Of a stretch of 64,000 nucleotides of DNA, positions 11,165 to 24,500 are shown piece by piece (within the stretch, counting starts at the first letter, position 1; each line of letters opens with the position of its first letter). The DNA lies in assembly GCF_036417845.1 (NCBI RefSeq), contig NC_089990.1, forward strand, positions 1,867,501-1,931,500. Direction: 5' to 3'. The notes below the pieces were generated by a model. It searched no databases, had not been told where the DNA came from, and saw only the letters and a list, made by a program, of their open reading frames with translations. This stretch comes from Apteryx mantelli. Lineage: Eukaryota > Chordata > Aves > Apterygiformes > Apterygidae. The translations under genes were made by a program, and so were the position numbers.

Positions 11165-12857
11165 GCCGTGTACTTTTTTCTGGGCAATCAGCCCTCCCAG
11201 AACACAGACCATCATTTCTCTAGTCCTGAAACAAAACCAGCTGCTGTGCAGCGAAGGACTCTGATAACGCAGTGCCCGGCAGAGGAATGGCTGGTAGCGT
11301 GGAGGTGCATGGCATGGCGCGGCCGGGAGGAGGGAAGGTGGCGGAAAGCTGGCCTCCCCGCAGGGCCTGCGCGGCCTTTGGTCACTGACCCTCCGGTGTG
11401 GGGCCACCAACCCCCCCCTTGGGGCGAGCTTGGAGGGTGCTGGCCCAGAATGCAGGCGCCATGAGAAAGTGTGGCTTTGTGACACTGGGCCCCTCGTTTC
11501 TCTGCTGTTTTTAACCCCTTTACAATAGGTACAATGTCCCGACAGCTCCGAAAGTCTTTGCAGGCCATTAGTCACAAACTAGGCTTAAATACTTACCGCG
11601 CCTCTGGCAATGCGGGTGTTGGAGCGCTTGCCGAGCTGCCCCTGCCCCTGCACGGGGGCTTTGTGTGGCCTCTGTTGATGCTCCATTTGCAATTCCTTTT
11701 ACCTCTGCGTTTTCAACCTCTCTGGAGGCAGGTAACGAGGTGGAAGGAGGAAAGCAGTGAAATGGTTTCTTAAGCCATCGCTTGAAGTAAAGTTTACCTC
11801 AGAACATATAATGTCTCTGTAATCTTAAATTATTGGTCAAAGACCAGACAGGTGCTACATTTTTTCTTTAAACTGCTGAAGTGTTTTCCCCCTGCCCTGG
11901 TAATGGTTAAATGCAGTGCTGCAGCTCCTCCATGCTGGTCCTCTAGATATGCAGCAGTTTTAGATTACCTTCCATGTTGTCTTGTCCCTTCTCGGTTTCC
12001 CTTGCTTAGGCTAAACAACTCCAGTTTTAAAATTCCTTCATAAGTAACATCTCTGAGCTCCTGTGCTCATTCCCAGCACTGCTCTAACTAGAACGGCTGT
12101 CGGACCATGTGCACCTTTGCCTTGTAAAGGATGAAGTTAAAAGCCTCAAGTTAAAGCAAGGTGCAAGCTCTAATCTTTTCCCCTTTTGGGTAAACTTGCT
12201 CTGAATTTACATATCCCTTAAAACAGTGCAAGATGTTTTTTTATTTGGGAGGTGGAAGGGGGGGAGAGGATTAAAGGTAAACTTGGCATGGTCTTGGGTT
12301 AGTTCTGGGGTAAGATGGACTCTGAGAGGCTTCTGGGCCCTCTGACCATCATTTTGTTCACCAGATCCTTCATCATAGCCATGCTATCACTTTTTTGATT
12401 GGGAAAGATCTAAACTAACAGATTCTCTTTGAGACTTTTATTTATTTTGGCTAAGAGTTTTTGTGGGGAGAGAACAACTCGGTGTTCCCAGTCTCCATTA
12501 CAGTAAGCACTTTACCATAGGTCTGCATGCCTGCTTTTTTCCATGTAAAAAAATACAAAGCTCTTGAAAACAAATGAAAAGATAAGGACACATTCTTGAT
12601 GGGTACCTCCCCACACTAGAGCAAATGACAAATATTTAGGCCAAGTTGTCTGCAGACCCTTGTTTGCCCCCTCTCCTGCAATCTTTAGGAGAAGCCTCAG
12701 TGAAGAATGGGGACTGGTCAGAGCAGATGAAGTAACGTCCTGCTTTCAGATATGCACCAAAGACCTGGTTAGTTCTATTTCTGTGATCCTGAGGCAAAAT
12801 ACTAGGGGGTGGAGGACATAAATGCAGTTTGTCCAGTCTAACAGCAGAATACTGAGA

Positions 12858-12905
12858 CTTCTTACTTGTATTTTCTCACCTGTAAAATGATAGTGACCTT
12901 TCTCG
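12858..12905 (+). repeat. Possible MIR-type SINE tail fragment
   Basis: The stretch 'ttttctcacctgtaaaatga' followed by 'tagtgacc' resembles the MIR segment 'cagtttcctcatctgtaaaatggggat'. Only the tail part is readable, and the flanks have diverged. Confidence 0.4.
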
Positions 12906-15890
12906 TGTCCACGGAAAGGAGGCTTAGCCGCCCCGCTGCAGTAAGTAGAAGGTGCTGTGGGCACAGAACGGATAGGTGCTAATGGCATAAACGGACTTTG
13001 TATGGTTCTGTGAATCTTTTCCGTATGCTGGGCTCAATGAAATTAATCCAGGAAATAATTTGGAAATGGTTATTTCCTTAAACCTTCCAGATGCGCTGCT
13101 GAGCTACTGCTAAATCTGACCAGCACTTTTTTTTTTAAATTTCCTATGAGATAGGAAAACAGGATAAATCATTTAAAGCTGATGCATTGAACTATTGCTA
13201 TGCTAACCTGTTGTGACACTGAGATTAGAAAACAATTCAACTTCATAAATGAGACTGTTGATGTAACTGTAGTTGGAGGACTCTATCACTCTACCTGTTA
13301 GCACATTAGAACAGTTGCCTACTCTTCACTAGTGCTTTCGTGAGGACGTGAGAAACTTGAGATTGCAAGGATGATTAAGAGTGTTGTTTCTACTTGGAAA
13401 GCTTTAATTCTCAGACTTTTCCATAAAGCATACTATGGCAGAAAACTTAGATCAAAATATGAAATTCTGGATCTGCAGCTGATGAGGTGTATCTAGAGAG
13501 CAGGACGAAAATGTGTAAAGAAAGTAATTTATTTTTAACTGCAGCTGTTACTACCTTTCTAGTGATAGTGAACTAAATTAATGCATTCATTACCTTTGAG
13601 CTATGTATAGACTTGTTGATGCTTGTTAACTTTTTTGTATGATTAACTCTTACTAGGAATTATAGTAATACTGTTTTAGAGATCGACATTCTACTGAAGT
13701 GAATGGAAATATTGCTCACCAGCTTTTACAAGGAGTTGAATTATATCTTTGCGTCATTGAAGCAGATTGTGGGGAACATTTTCCTTTTGAAGATGGAAAG
13801 GAGACTTTTTCTGTGTGCTGGTAAAAGGTAAACTTTAAAGATGTTTCTTGTCAATTTTGAATGGTTATTGTATCCTCTTTTTAATAACATCTTTATTGCT
13901 GGCTTGGAATTTTGTTTTAACGTGAATTATAATCTTCCTTATTTCTTGGAGTTCTTGGATAACAAACCTATGACTTTCTTTTTGAGTTTATATTGGTTGT
14001 AATTCTATTCTTACCCCTGCCTGCACTGTATTTTCTGTTGTTCAAAGGAATTGTTTTAACCAAAGAACATGAGTTGTGTGCCAGTTCCTAAACTGTGCAG
14101 AACTTTGGCTTCAGTTCAGGTTTATTCAACAGAATAATCTTATGTGAAAAATGCTGATTTTTACTAATATTGCTGAGCTTTAATTTGGGCTGTTCTCACA
14201 ATCCAGTGTGTGCTGTGAATAGTCTGCCTTCCCAGACTTCCTCTGCCTACCTTGAAGGATCGTTGCGTTATTGTGGTTGTTCAGGAACTGTGTGACCCAT
14301 CTGCATTCCTTCACAAACCTGTTTTTGTTTTGCAGATAGTGTAACTTAATTTTGAAAGCCTAAACATATAAGTAAATTACATGCAAAAGGCTCGAGGCTG
14401 CATTTAGGCATCGATGATTTTGCAGCATTGCTACAGCCTTCTGGACTCTGGTGTTAGCAAGGAACAGGTAAACAGGAGAAAACAGGTTTTTTGAGCCAAA
14501 ACTCATGTGCAATAGCTTCCATGGCACACTTCTGCAGGAAAATGTTTGTGACGCAGCAGCGTTGAGCTTAAGTCTTGGGATACTGCTGTGCACAAAGATG
14601 GGCTGTATGTGCTGACCAAGAAATTGCAAGCTGCCTTAGGAACACTATAGGCACTGTACACGCCTGGATCTAGTGATAGTGGCCACCTGTGCAGAATACA
14701 ATTGAAGAATTGTACGTCCTTGTGTAGCAGAGGAGAAGGCAGTGCCGTAACAACAGAGACAGTAAAACAAATGTTGCTGCTGAGACGATTGATAGAGAAG
14801 ACTGAGATACCAAAACCTTTTAAAAGCAGTTCCTTGTCATCTGCACCTCCCAAGACGTGTTCTAGTTTAGGCAGTCAGGTAACCAGTGTTTCCTAACACA
14901 ACGCTGAGAATGAAAAGAAATGGGCATTCCAAGTTTTTTCTTTCTGAGTATTAGCGGTTGGTAAACCACATGCGTGAGACAAGCATCCTAACCGCCGCTC
15001 ATTCTCCTGTGGCTGGTTGCTGACGAGCTGTTAACCGCAAGCACGGAGGAAGTTTGCCTGTGTGCTTTCGAGGACATGTTTAGCAGCAGTTTTGGAGACT
15101 TAGATTAACTATACGTGAGAAGCTCAAGGCTGGTAGGTAATCACCAACAAGATGTAGCCAGAAGCTACGTATCTGCTGGCTGCTGCTGCTACGCTTTTGA
15201 GGGGGGAGGTGGGGAAAGCAGACCTGTTGTATGAGACTTTGAGTAACCAGCAATCATTTTCCTCTGATGCTGCTTGTACTGATGTGAAATGTATAGGATC
15301 TTAGCGGTGCCTTTAGCTAACAGGGTGTTCAGGCAGTGAAGCCCTGCACAGAGGATGGAGGCCTTCCCTTGTTCAAAGGAAAAGCATGCAAGCCTCTTTC
15401 CTTCTTCGTGCCTCTTTTCTAGACTATGTATTTTTCAAGAATGAGTTTTCTCTTGATGTTTCTCTTAGCAAAAGATTAAATAAGCCAGAGCTTGAATTTG
15501 CAGCAGGTGTTTGCTTCACTGATGCAGTGGTAAAAATCAAGCTTGTTCTTCAAAAGTAGTGATGCTGCTGTATCTTTTTAGAGGTAGAAAAAGAGGAATG
15601 TGCTCAGAAGAAGCTGGTCAGGAAATAAATCTGTAGATTTTTAATTATAAGAAAGCCACAACATCACTGACCTTGAAACTGAGCTGAGGAAGAGCGTGGA
15701 CCTTGCTGTCTCACAAGCCCCTGCGAGCTGTGGGGCTGTTGTCCGTCAGGAGCAGCTGGGTTTGTCTTTGCTTTTGACCAGTAGCACCACCTTGGCCTGA
15801 GAGAATTCTTGATAGAAGTTTCGCTGAAATCTGATTCTGCAAATCTCTTTATTATACTCTTCTGTTGTTATAAATGCAGAAACTTTAATA

Positions 15891-15916
15891 CACACACACA
15901 CACACACACACACACA
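15891..15916. repeat. (CA)13 microsatellite
   Basis: Thirteen uninterrupted CA units. This is the longest dinucleotide repeat in the window and likely polymorphic. Confidence 0.95.
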
Positions 15917-17034
15917 AATATTTTTTTATGACTGGGATCAAGGGAGACCTAAAATCAAACTAAATTAGGTTTTTACTATTCACATTTTATTGACACTTCA
16001 TTTTAAAGAAAGTTTAAGTTGCTTACAGGCCTTTTGCTTGGTGTAAGAAGACTTTATAGCATAAAATACCTCTTAATAACAATTTATTTGCTGGTATTAT
16101 TAAATATAAAAGCATAGTTTTCTGAGGTAAACTATTAGATGGCTATTGCGTTTTCTGGTATATATGTTCAAATCTGTTTGACTCTTTTCTGTTGCGCACT
16201 AGTTCAGTTGAGGAAGTGCTTGTCGTGCTTGCTGACTGCAGCTACACTAAAAACAACACTACCTAAAAATGCTGTTCCTGTGGAAGAATTTTTAAGTGCC
16301 TTTGATGTTTATATATATGCTCACGACTCTCTTTAATCTCCACTTCCAAGAAAGGTGTGACCTTATTTTCTGTGTGTTTTTGTTCTGGACAAGATCTAAC
16401 GAATGTTCCTCTAATGACCTCAGGTTTTTCTGCTGCTCACCATAACTTCCACGATGATTTCCTTGCGATGTAGCATAATCTTTACGTGACTAAGAGGACC
16501 CTTCTCTGAAGTTTTAGTAGTGTTTTTCCTACAACTTGAGTGTTGAGTTCAGATTGACTAAATCTTTACAAAGGAAAATTACCGTTTTTAGTAATATAAA
16601 TGAAATGTGAGCTGCTTGGGGTAAAATGAATGCATTCAGACCTGAGCAGGGGAATTAACTTAAAACTGTTACATTTTGAAGGCAGTAACGGAAATACTCA
16701 AACTGTATGAATTCCAGATCGAATTGAAGCCAACAGAAATCATGACTTCATGGCAAAATGGAGCTCCAGTCTGATAAACTGACTGGGCAGTATCAATATC
16801 AAGCTTAAGCTTAAAGTAAGGAAACAGCAAGGGCATGGTAAAATAGTTAGTAATTGCAGACACAGTATTGATTGATTGGCTCAAAATTCCTTTCGATGCT
16901 ACAACAAAACAAGAGACCATAGACGTAGCTTTTCAGTGTTCATTTGAAGGATGTTTATGTAGTGGTTATCTCAAAAATGGCTGAAGACCATCTAGGTATT
17001 CATTTCCCTGGTAACAAAAGTAATGTTTGACTTC

Positions 17035-17060
17035 TTTTTTTTTTTTTTTTTTTTTTTTTT
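17035..17060. repeat. T26 homopolymer
   Basis: Twenty-six Ts are followed by CTGTACCCAG. I find no poly(A) signal in reverse orientation next to it, so a retrocopy tail is not supported. Confidence 0.95.
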
Positions 17061-20000
17061 CTGTACCCAGGTAGAACTTTAAATTACTGACTCCACTCTC
17101 TGCTGGGTAAGTCATCAACCTTCAACAGATGCAACCTGAACAAAGGTGTGCTGAATTTCAAACAAGAAGAAAATTTGGCTGTGTACGTGTTTCTTCTCGT
17201 AACCACCAAAAGTTCTTCTGTTTGTTTTTGTTTTTTTGAGAACCATAATAACTGCAGTAGCTATATCCTATCTGATAGAGTCTTTGAATGCTGACCCCGT
17301 TCCCTCAATGAAAAAAGGAATCTATGGAAAAACAAGTCTGCTAGTCTGTAGATGTACTGTGCTCGTGCTTATTAATAAACTGGGCTGTGAACAAAATAAC
17401 ATTTCAGTGTCATTCACTGCTAGCGCAACCACCAGGCTGTCGAGCGCGTTGTGGGAGATAAGGTAAAAGTGGGCGCTGTTGGCTCAGTGCCGTCACCTCT
17501 GCTAGGCGGCGTGGTGGCTGTAGCCCTGCTCCCATGGGCTACGTATACCTTATCACTGTGTTTGTCTTCGGCAGTTTGACGTTTGTCTTATCCTTGGTTG
17601 TTCTGGTTTTGTTCAGTAGTGAACAAAAGGCAATAAAGACAGGCAGGTTTCTGGTAGGTGCCTTTCCACACGGACTCATGTGCAGCAGCTCAGATGACAG
17701 CAGCTCATCTCCAGGCAGGGGTGCTGGTAGGTCACGTGTTTCCTTTGGGCATCAAGAGTAGGGTTTGTGATGAACAGTCCAGTTAGTTCTCCCCAGGGTT
17801 TAAAGCAGAAGAAAAGAATCCCTAAAAATTACTTATACCACCTGTACGTAGTTAGACAACTTATTCTGTGATAAAAAAGAAAGAATTTGTGGTGACCTTA
17901 AACATCGTGATACGTCCAGACACTTTCATTAATGACAGAGGGCTGAGAGCCTAAGTGGTCCTACAGCATTATAGTCATCGCTCACTGAAATTCCTTGCTG
18001 GAAAAACTCATCCGAAAGATATTGAGGATGGTTTTATTTTCTGTCGTGCAGGCAAATCAAAGATGAGTGATACAGTCTGCATGTTTGGATCTCCACAGGT
18101 GTGCTGGTGCTAGGTAAAGTTATTTCTGCTCCCCAGTGGGCCAGCTACTGGATAAAAAGGTCAGGAATAACAGGCTCATTGTACTATCTCTTGATAGTGT
18201 CTGTTTAGTCATACTGATGAGATTAAAAACCAGATTTATGGGAGTCTTGGCAACATCATTAAGTTATTCCACAAAATGCCAGGTACGTACTATCAGGAGG
18301 TTTGAGTGTAATTGTGTGTTGGGACTTTGAAGACTAGGAGGAGGCTCTGTGGTGTTGTGTTACTGATTGAAACACACTTAGATGTCACTTCCTAGTGGAA
18401 CATGCTAAGAAAATCACCTTGTTATTTACACTTTTCTGATAAACTGGCCAGTTCGGGAAGACCTGGAAACGTCTGCAGTCTGTGGTGTTTATCTCATCTG
18501 TAATATCTTTGTGAAACAGTGTCATACTGGTGATGTCAGACTGGGGCAGATGTACGAACCTTAAGCCATATGTGATAGTGATTCCTAGTGCAGGCTTACT
18601 TGTCTTTCAGCAGTCTTAATGCAGAAAGCAATTCTAGTTTGCTGTGAGGTGAAATGTTAAATTCTCAAAATGTCAGTCCTTGAAAAGAAGTTGCAGGTCA
18701 AGCTTGTCTTGTTTGTTTTTGTAATCAAACTGTAACAGAGAGTGAATTGGAGTTGAGAAAGTTTGGAAGCAGTACACAATGATCTTTGGCAGTGCTTCTT
18801 CCTTGGGGCTACCTTAAGCAATGACACCCTCTTATGTCCCTCTTAGTGTCTATATCCGCATTGCGAATAGGCTAATAGGCTAACGGGAGGTGCAGACAAG
18901 GTTGATGTCACGAAAGGAAAAGGATGGACAAGAAGCGTTGTAGTCTGGCAATCTGTAAATCAGAAAAAAGTGGCAAGTAGCTTCTGGGATTACTTCAAAA
19001 CAACTTGTGGCTCTAAAATGAGTTGCTTTGCATCATTCTGGGGTAAAGATGGTCAAAACTGAGCATAAGAAAACACTGAGTTGTTGTCATTATTCTTCAT
19101 AACTTTAATAAACTCTCTCTCTGCTGCAACTTTCCAGGCAAAAACCTTTAACAGCGCTGCCAGTGATAACCGGAGCTTTGGAAACAGTTGTGTTGATGTT
19201 GCATGGTGAAATAGTGGTCTGAATTATATGAATATGGTCCTCAAAACCTTCAGGAAAATGTTGCAACAGTTTGTCATTATGTAAAATACAAAGATCATTT
19301 AGGATGTTGTTTGTCTCTTTAACTCCATTTCTACAGACAGGAATTTACATCACAGTGCAACAACTACCATGATATCGTAATTGCTTTAAAAAAAATCTCT
19401 CCCAGGGTGGAGTCAGAAGATTTTACAGTGACACTGCCAGAAGTACCAAATTTCTGAAAGTCTGATTTTGACTTGGTTAAGGTATATTGATATGATTTTG
19501 CATAGATGTGTTTGTGAAAAATATTGAGAACAAGTTTAACTAAAGCCTTCAATAAAGTCAATTGTGAGGCTGCTACAGAGGCTCAGCATGAATCTTGCTC
19601 AGCTGCACTTTGCTGTTATGTCTGGCAAGACATTGGATCAATGAGAAATATCAAACCTTTCCCTGACAAAAATGACATCAGGCAGCAATTGTTGTTTATA
19701 CAGAGGTTTTTCTTCCTGAGACAAAAGGAACCTCTGTGTGCAGTATTTCAAGGGATATTGGGATTTTTAATCTGTAAATACTCCATATCGAATCAAACAC
19801 CGTAAAGCTTGTGGCTTCTTCCCTCCCGTGCTTTGCCCGTGAGTGTTGCTTGTGCGTGCACGTTGGTGTGCAGATTGAAGTGACTGTTTTTCATTTACGC
19901 TTAGCCGCTTGCACGAGGCAGAGGGAGCCCAGCAAAGCCTTGCCCTGATAGGAGGGGTGCTGTGCCAGTAGTACACGTTGTCGAAAGCAGCGCTCAGGTC

Positions 20001-21535
20001 TGTAGATGGGCTCCGCTACCTTGGCGGCACGCTATCTCAAAAGGCCACAAGGCCTGCTGAAGTCACGCAGAGAATACTGCTCTGAAGGCTAAAGCAGCAT
20101 GCCTGTAATAAAAGGAGGATCTGACTTCAAACAAATGTGTACTGCACAGTTGTTGTTAGCACTCTTATGTGCGGCTGCAGAACTTGGACAATTTATAGTC
20201 ATTGCATCAAGCATCTTAGTCAGTTCCATATGTGCTGTCTTCAGGCTTTCGCTGGTATAAAATGGTAGGATAAGATCTCGGAAGTTGAGGTCTTCAAGTG
20301 TTAAATACAAAGCATTGCTCCTGCAGGCTCAACTCTGCTGATCCAAATGTCTGGCACACGTTTCTAACAACAGGCTAAATTTGCCAAAGAAAATTATGCT
20401 AGATATAGCAAATAGCTGTCAACTCTTTCCTCCCTAGTCTGTCAGTCTATTTTTCTCTCTCTCTTTTCAAAGTAATTGCAATATTTAGGAGTGATAAAAA
20501 TATTAGGGTTTTTGTATTCTTCATGTTCCTAGTGATGCTTTCCCTAATTCAGTAAAGGTGTCTCGTTGTCCCCCCCTGCCCGCTGCATCTCCCCCCAGTC
20601 TTTCCATCTCCTCTACAGTCAAACCCATTTTCTTCTGCAGCGCCCCAGCTACAGCATTTTCAAAGGCTGTTGAGTTTCTTTGCAAACTTATTACGAAGGT
20701 AAGGATACCATGTTGTATCAAGTTGAGAATAACTTGAATTCTTCTCCTTTGTTACCTAAATATTGAACCAAAGTACTCAAGGGGGAATTTTGGCTAAAAT
20801 ATTAACTAGCTCTGACTGAGGAAACTGTTCCTGTTTAATGAAGACTTTAAGGAATTCACTTACATTGTCACACAACCTGACCTGTTGATACCCTGTTTTT
20901 AAAATAAACCAGACACGCATGTCTGCACATGAATAACTGCAGTTAGGCTCAAAACAAAGTCTTTTGACTCCTAGGCTGGTACACTCTCCGTCCCCTTAGA
21001 CTGTTAACTTTTCTGGTGTTGGGCACTTCTTTTCTGGCTAGAAACTGTTTCAGTAGTTCTGATAATGATAGTGGCATTTTTCTAAGGTGGGGGGAGGCTT
21101 TGAGAGTTAAATTCTCAGTCAGCTCTAGATTGAACATCCAGTTTGGCTTCAAATTACTTATCTGAATCAGGTACTCAACTGGTTAAATATTCCACCTTTT
21201 GATGTACAAAAGCAATGACAGGTATATTCTAGTGGGTCCAAGTTTTCTATATGAAATCTGGCAAATAGCAAGGATTTTTGTTGTGTACAGAAATCATACC
21301 CCAAGGCTATGACTGAAAGGAAAGGTCTCGCTGACATATTTACCTAGCAATTTTGTTATCATTAAGTGTGCTTTCTCAAGAAATCCCAAATCCCAGGAAC
21401 AATAGCAACAAAAAACATTGTAGGTTTTGTGAGCAGATGCAGCTTCAAGATAACAAATGATTTTGCTTGTAGTTTGACTACTTGGCAGTTAGTAGATAAT
21501 TGTAATGAGGCCAACTATAGTTAGTTAAACAAAGT

Positions 21536-21555
21536 AAAAAAAAAAAAAAAAAAAA
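21536..21555. repeat. A20 homopolymer
   Basis: A run of twenty As in AT-rich sequence. No upstream AATAAA within about 40 bp and no target-site duplication that I can identify. Confidence 0.95.
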
Positions 21556-24500
21556 TCACTAGAATTGAAAGCAGAGTTTTTGCACTACATTTTTTAACTT
21601 TAGTCCATGAGGCTATTAGAGGCAGGGCAAAGTAGCAGTTTCAAAACAACAGTGCAAATAATACAGTAAATGCATTTTGGACAGTAAAAGGTTGAGCTTG
21701 AAAATGATACAAGGAAGGAGAGAAATAACTTCTGCAGTACTTCCTGTTTGGGCTTGTGCTGTGCTATTGAAATGTCATCCTAAAAGCTTGCTTTCAATGT
21801 TAACCACCTTGGCTTCGGCTTCTCGTAAAGACCTTGTACTAGTTCTGGAATTGGCCTTAAATGTTTATGGAATGAGACAGGCTGCAATGTAATGCATTCA
21901 TGTATCACCTCTATCTGTCTCTGTAATTTTGCTTGTTTGGGGAATGAAGCGAGAGTATTTGTGGAAAAATAGGAACACTCTGTCATGAAAAATCAGTAAT
22001 AACCATTTAGGTTATAAAGTAGCAGAACATTAGCTCTGATCCAGCTGTTCCCCATTCTTTCAACATTACTTTGCATGATACAGAAGGCTACTGACATTGA
22101 AGTTGATTCAGGCTGCATCTAGGATGCTCAGTTAACATTGGCATGTATAATACGAAGTAATAAAAGAGTGTTTCTAAGAATGGACTTGTGGGGATATTGT
22201 TCGAAGAAGGACGTAAGAAGCATGATACTCAAATTGCTACTACCAGCAGAAGTGCTTTGCAATCGGGGAATTTTAGTTTAGTCAGAGTTGCTTACATGCC
22301 TTTCTTCTAGCTGAAGGGCGAATGACACTGTTAGCATTAAATGTTAGTAAATGACATGTTAACATGAAATATGCCTTATGCCTCCAAAACTGAGTTAGTT
22401 ATAGCTGTTCTAGAAATTCTTGTCCTTCCCTGGTTTTTATTTTCAGACTTAACCAAAAACAATCCCAGGTTAAAAGTTCCTGATAATAAAGTATTTGATT
22501 GTGAGGGAAAAACAGAGATTAATTGTACTTTGAGGAAAAATCTGGCTGATAGCAACAGAATACATGGGGCGATCCTCTGGATAGCCGCATAGTCCGTTTT
22601 GTTGGCTTGTCTGTTGGCTCTGATATTGGTATCTGTCAGTATGATGAGTGCCTGCCAGATACCAACGATCACAAAATCCCTGGTAATTTTTTGGTGTTTC
22701 TGGCTTTTAGTTTTTCAAGGCCAGTAATCTTAGTTTGAGTATCTTGGATTTTTGTGGGGAAATATATGGTGGTTACTAGAGATCTAGAAATTTGAAGAGT
22801 TTGTTCATATTGTAAGTGATACTCCTGTTGGAAAGGCTTCCTCCGAGGAGGAACGTGCAGTGTTTTGTACGCATGGCGAACCTCTGAGTTTTCCAGTGGT
22901 GCCTGGAGGCTCCCTTGTCCCAGGCTCCACTTGGCCAAGGACACCGTGCTCATGTTGCTGTGTGTTAGCCAGGGCCCTGTGTTCTGCTCTGTCCTACGCC
23001 CAGGGCAGCTGCTGCCGTGGTGCTGCTTAGGCTGATTGATGTCACTGTCTTGGTGTATTAATGGCTTTAAAACCTTAAGACTGGTGATTTAGGAACAGTT
23101 GGTAAAGAAAGCTGTGTTGATGCAGGAAGCTGACTGAAAGCTAGCGAAGATGTTTTCAACAGCTCGACCTGTAGGAAAGAGGGACAGTCAACGTGCTTGT
23201 GTAGTGTTCATTTTTAGCTGTAAGTACAATGAATTGTACCACTCATTTTAGAGGTAACAAATAGGTAGTTGGTTTGGACTGAGTGCTCTTCATCGAAGAA
23301 AGATTTCTTTCCTAAGCAGTCTGCCAGGTTTGGTGTGCGTGGGGAAGATGGAGGGGTCCAAGAAGTGCCGACTGCCGCATCTGCAGAAGAGTGGCATGGT
23401 TAGGCTTTGCTGGTGGGGAAGTTTCAGTGACATGTTGTATTTTACTGCATCTTTCATCACCTCGCTGAAGAAGGTCAAGATGCAATGGTTCCTGGTATTT
23501 GAAGGCCTCACAACTTGAAGCCTTTGCTGGGTGGGAATGATGGCAGCCGTTGTAGGTCTCGGCTGTCAGCTCCATCTCTAAGGCTGGAGAGAGGTCCAGG
23601 GGGCAGGTTCACTCTCACTGGTGGCCTAAGGCTGTAATTCCTAGGAGTGCTAAAGTAGCCTGTATTAAGCCTTGATGAGAGCAATAGTTTGAGATACCTA
23701 GGCTGATGAAAACCAAAGGGGATTTTTGCCTGGAGATGCATTCGTAATAACATTTTGGCTTCTTGGTGGAGCTGTTCCATCTTTTAGAGACTATCCATGT
23801 CAAACCTTTTCAAGGATTACCTACTTTAGTGGGTATACTTCTCTTTTTTTAGTGATATTATGTATTCCTTGCTGCTCTTCTACCCAGTGAGGCAGCATGG
23901 ACCTGTTTTGCAGCTGGTAACTAATATTTTGAAGGTTCTTGAACTCTGGCATGTTTAAAAACTGTTTTTGTTCACTTGGAGGCAGTGGAGTATATAATCT
24001 GGCTGGGTGGATGTTTTTTACAGGCAGCTCTATACATTTTCAGTCGCTTACATCAGTTAAGTATGTTGAGAGCTCTGGGTGCCATTCAATGTTTAGGACT
24101 GGTGTCTGGACTGTGCAGGCTGTGTTGTTTTGTTGATTCACTGTGCAAAATAACTTTGAGGCCTGTAAAACTGTCAGTCAGTTGGTAATGGCTAGGCTGA
24201 GCAGCAGTTGCGGATAAATGTCTCCTGCTTTAATTGTTGGATGAAAGCAAGTAAATGCATGTGCAAATTTTATGTCTGTGGCAATAGTTCCCTTTTGCTA
24301 TTCTTGTATCGCCTGTTTTCTCCTAAAACCTGATTAAATGGTTTTCAGTGGGAGTCTGTTTACTGCCATTAGCTTTTTGGTTAGCCCTCAGGCTGCCTCC
24401 AGCCCCCCAAAAGTCAGAATCTTTCTGTTAGCACAGCAGGCCTTTGCGGAATTTTTTTTTTCTTTTTGTCAGGAAATCCAAAATGATTTTGTTTAGAACC

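Larger units (their letters stand above)
11470..21535 (+). other. EDA intron 1: no gene seen
   Basis: No coding region is recognised. The interval holds a possible MIR tail (12858-12905), a (CA)13 repeat (15891-15916), a T26 run (17035-17060) and a short TAGGCTAA duplication near 18868-18884. Open frames of 60-116 codons in this stretch show no family motif and no paired splice signals that I could support. Confidence 0.7.

Noticed and set aside
17035..17100. Strong polypyrimidine tract followed by CCCAG|G as an exon acceptor
   Set aside because: The tract is a simple T26 homopolymer, and no open frame with a matching donor follows closely.
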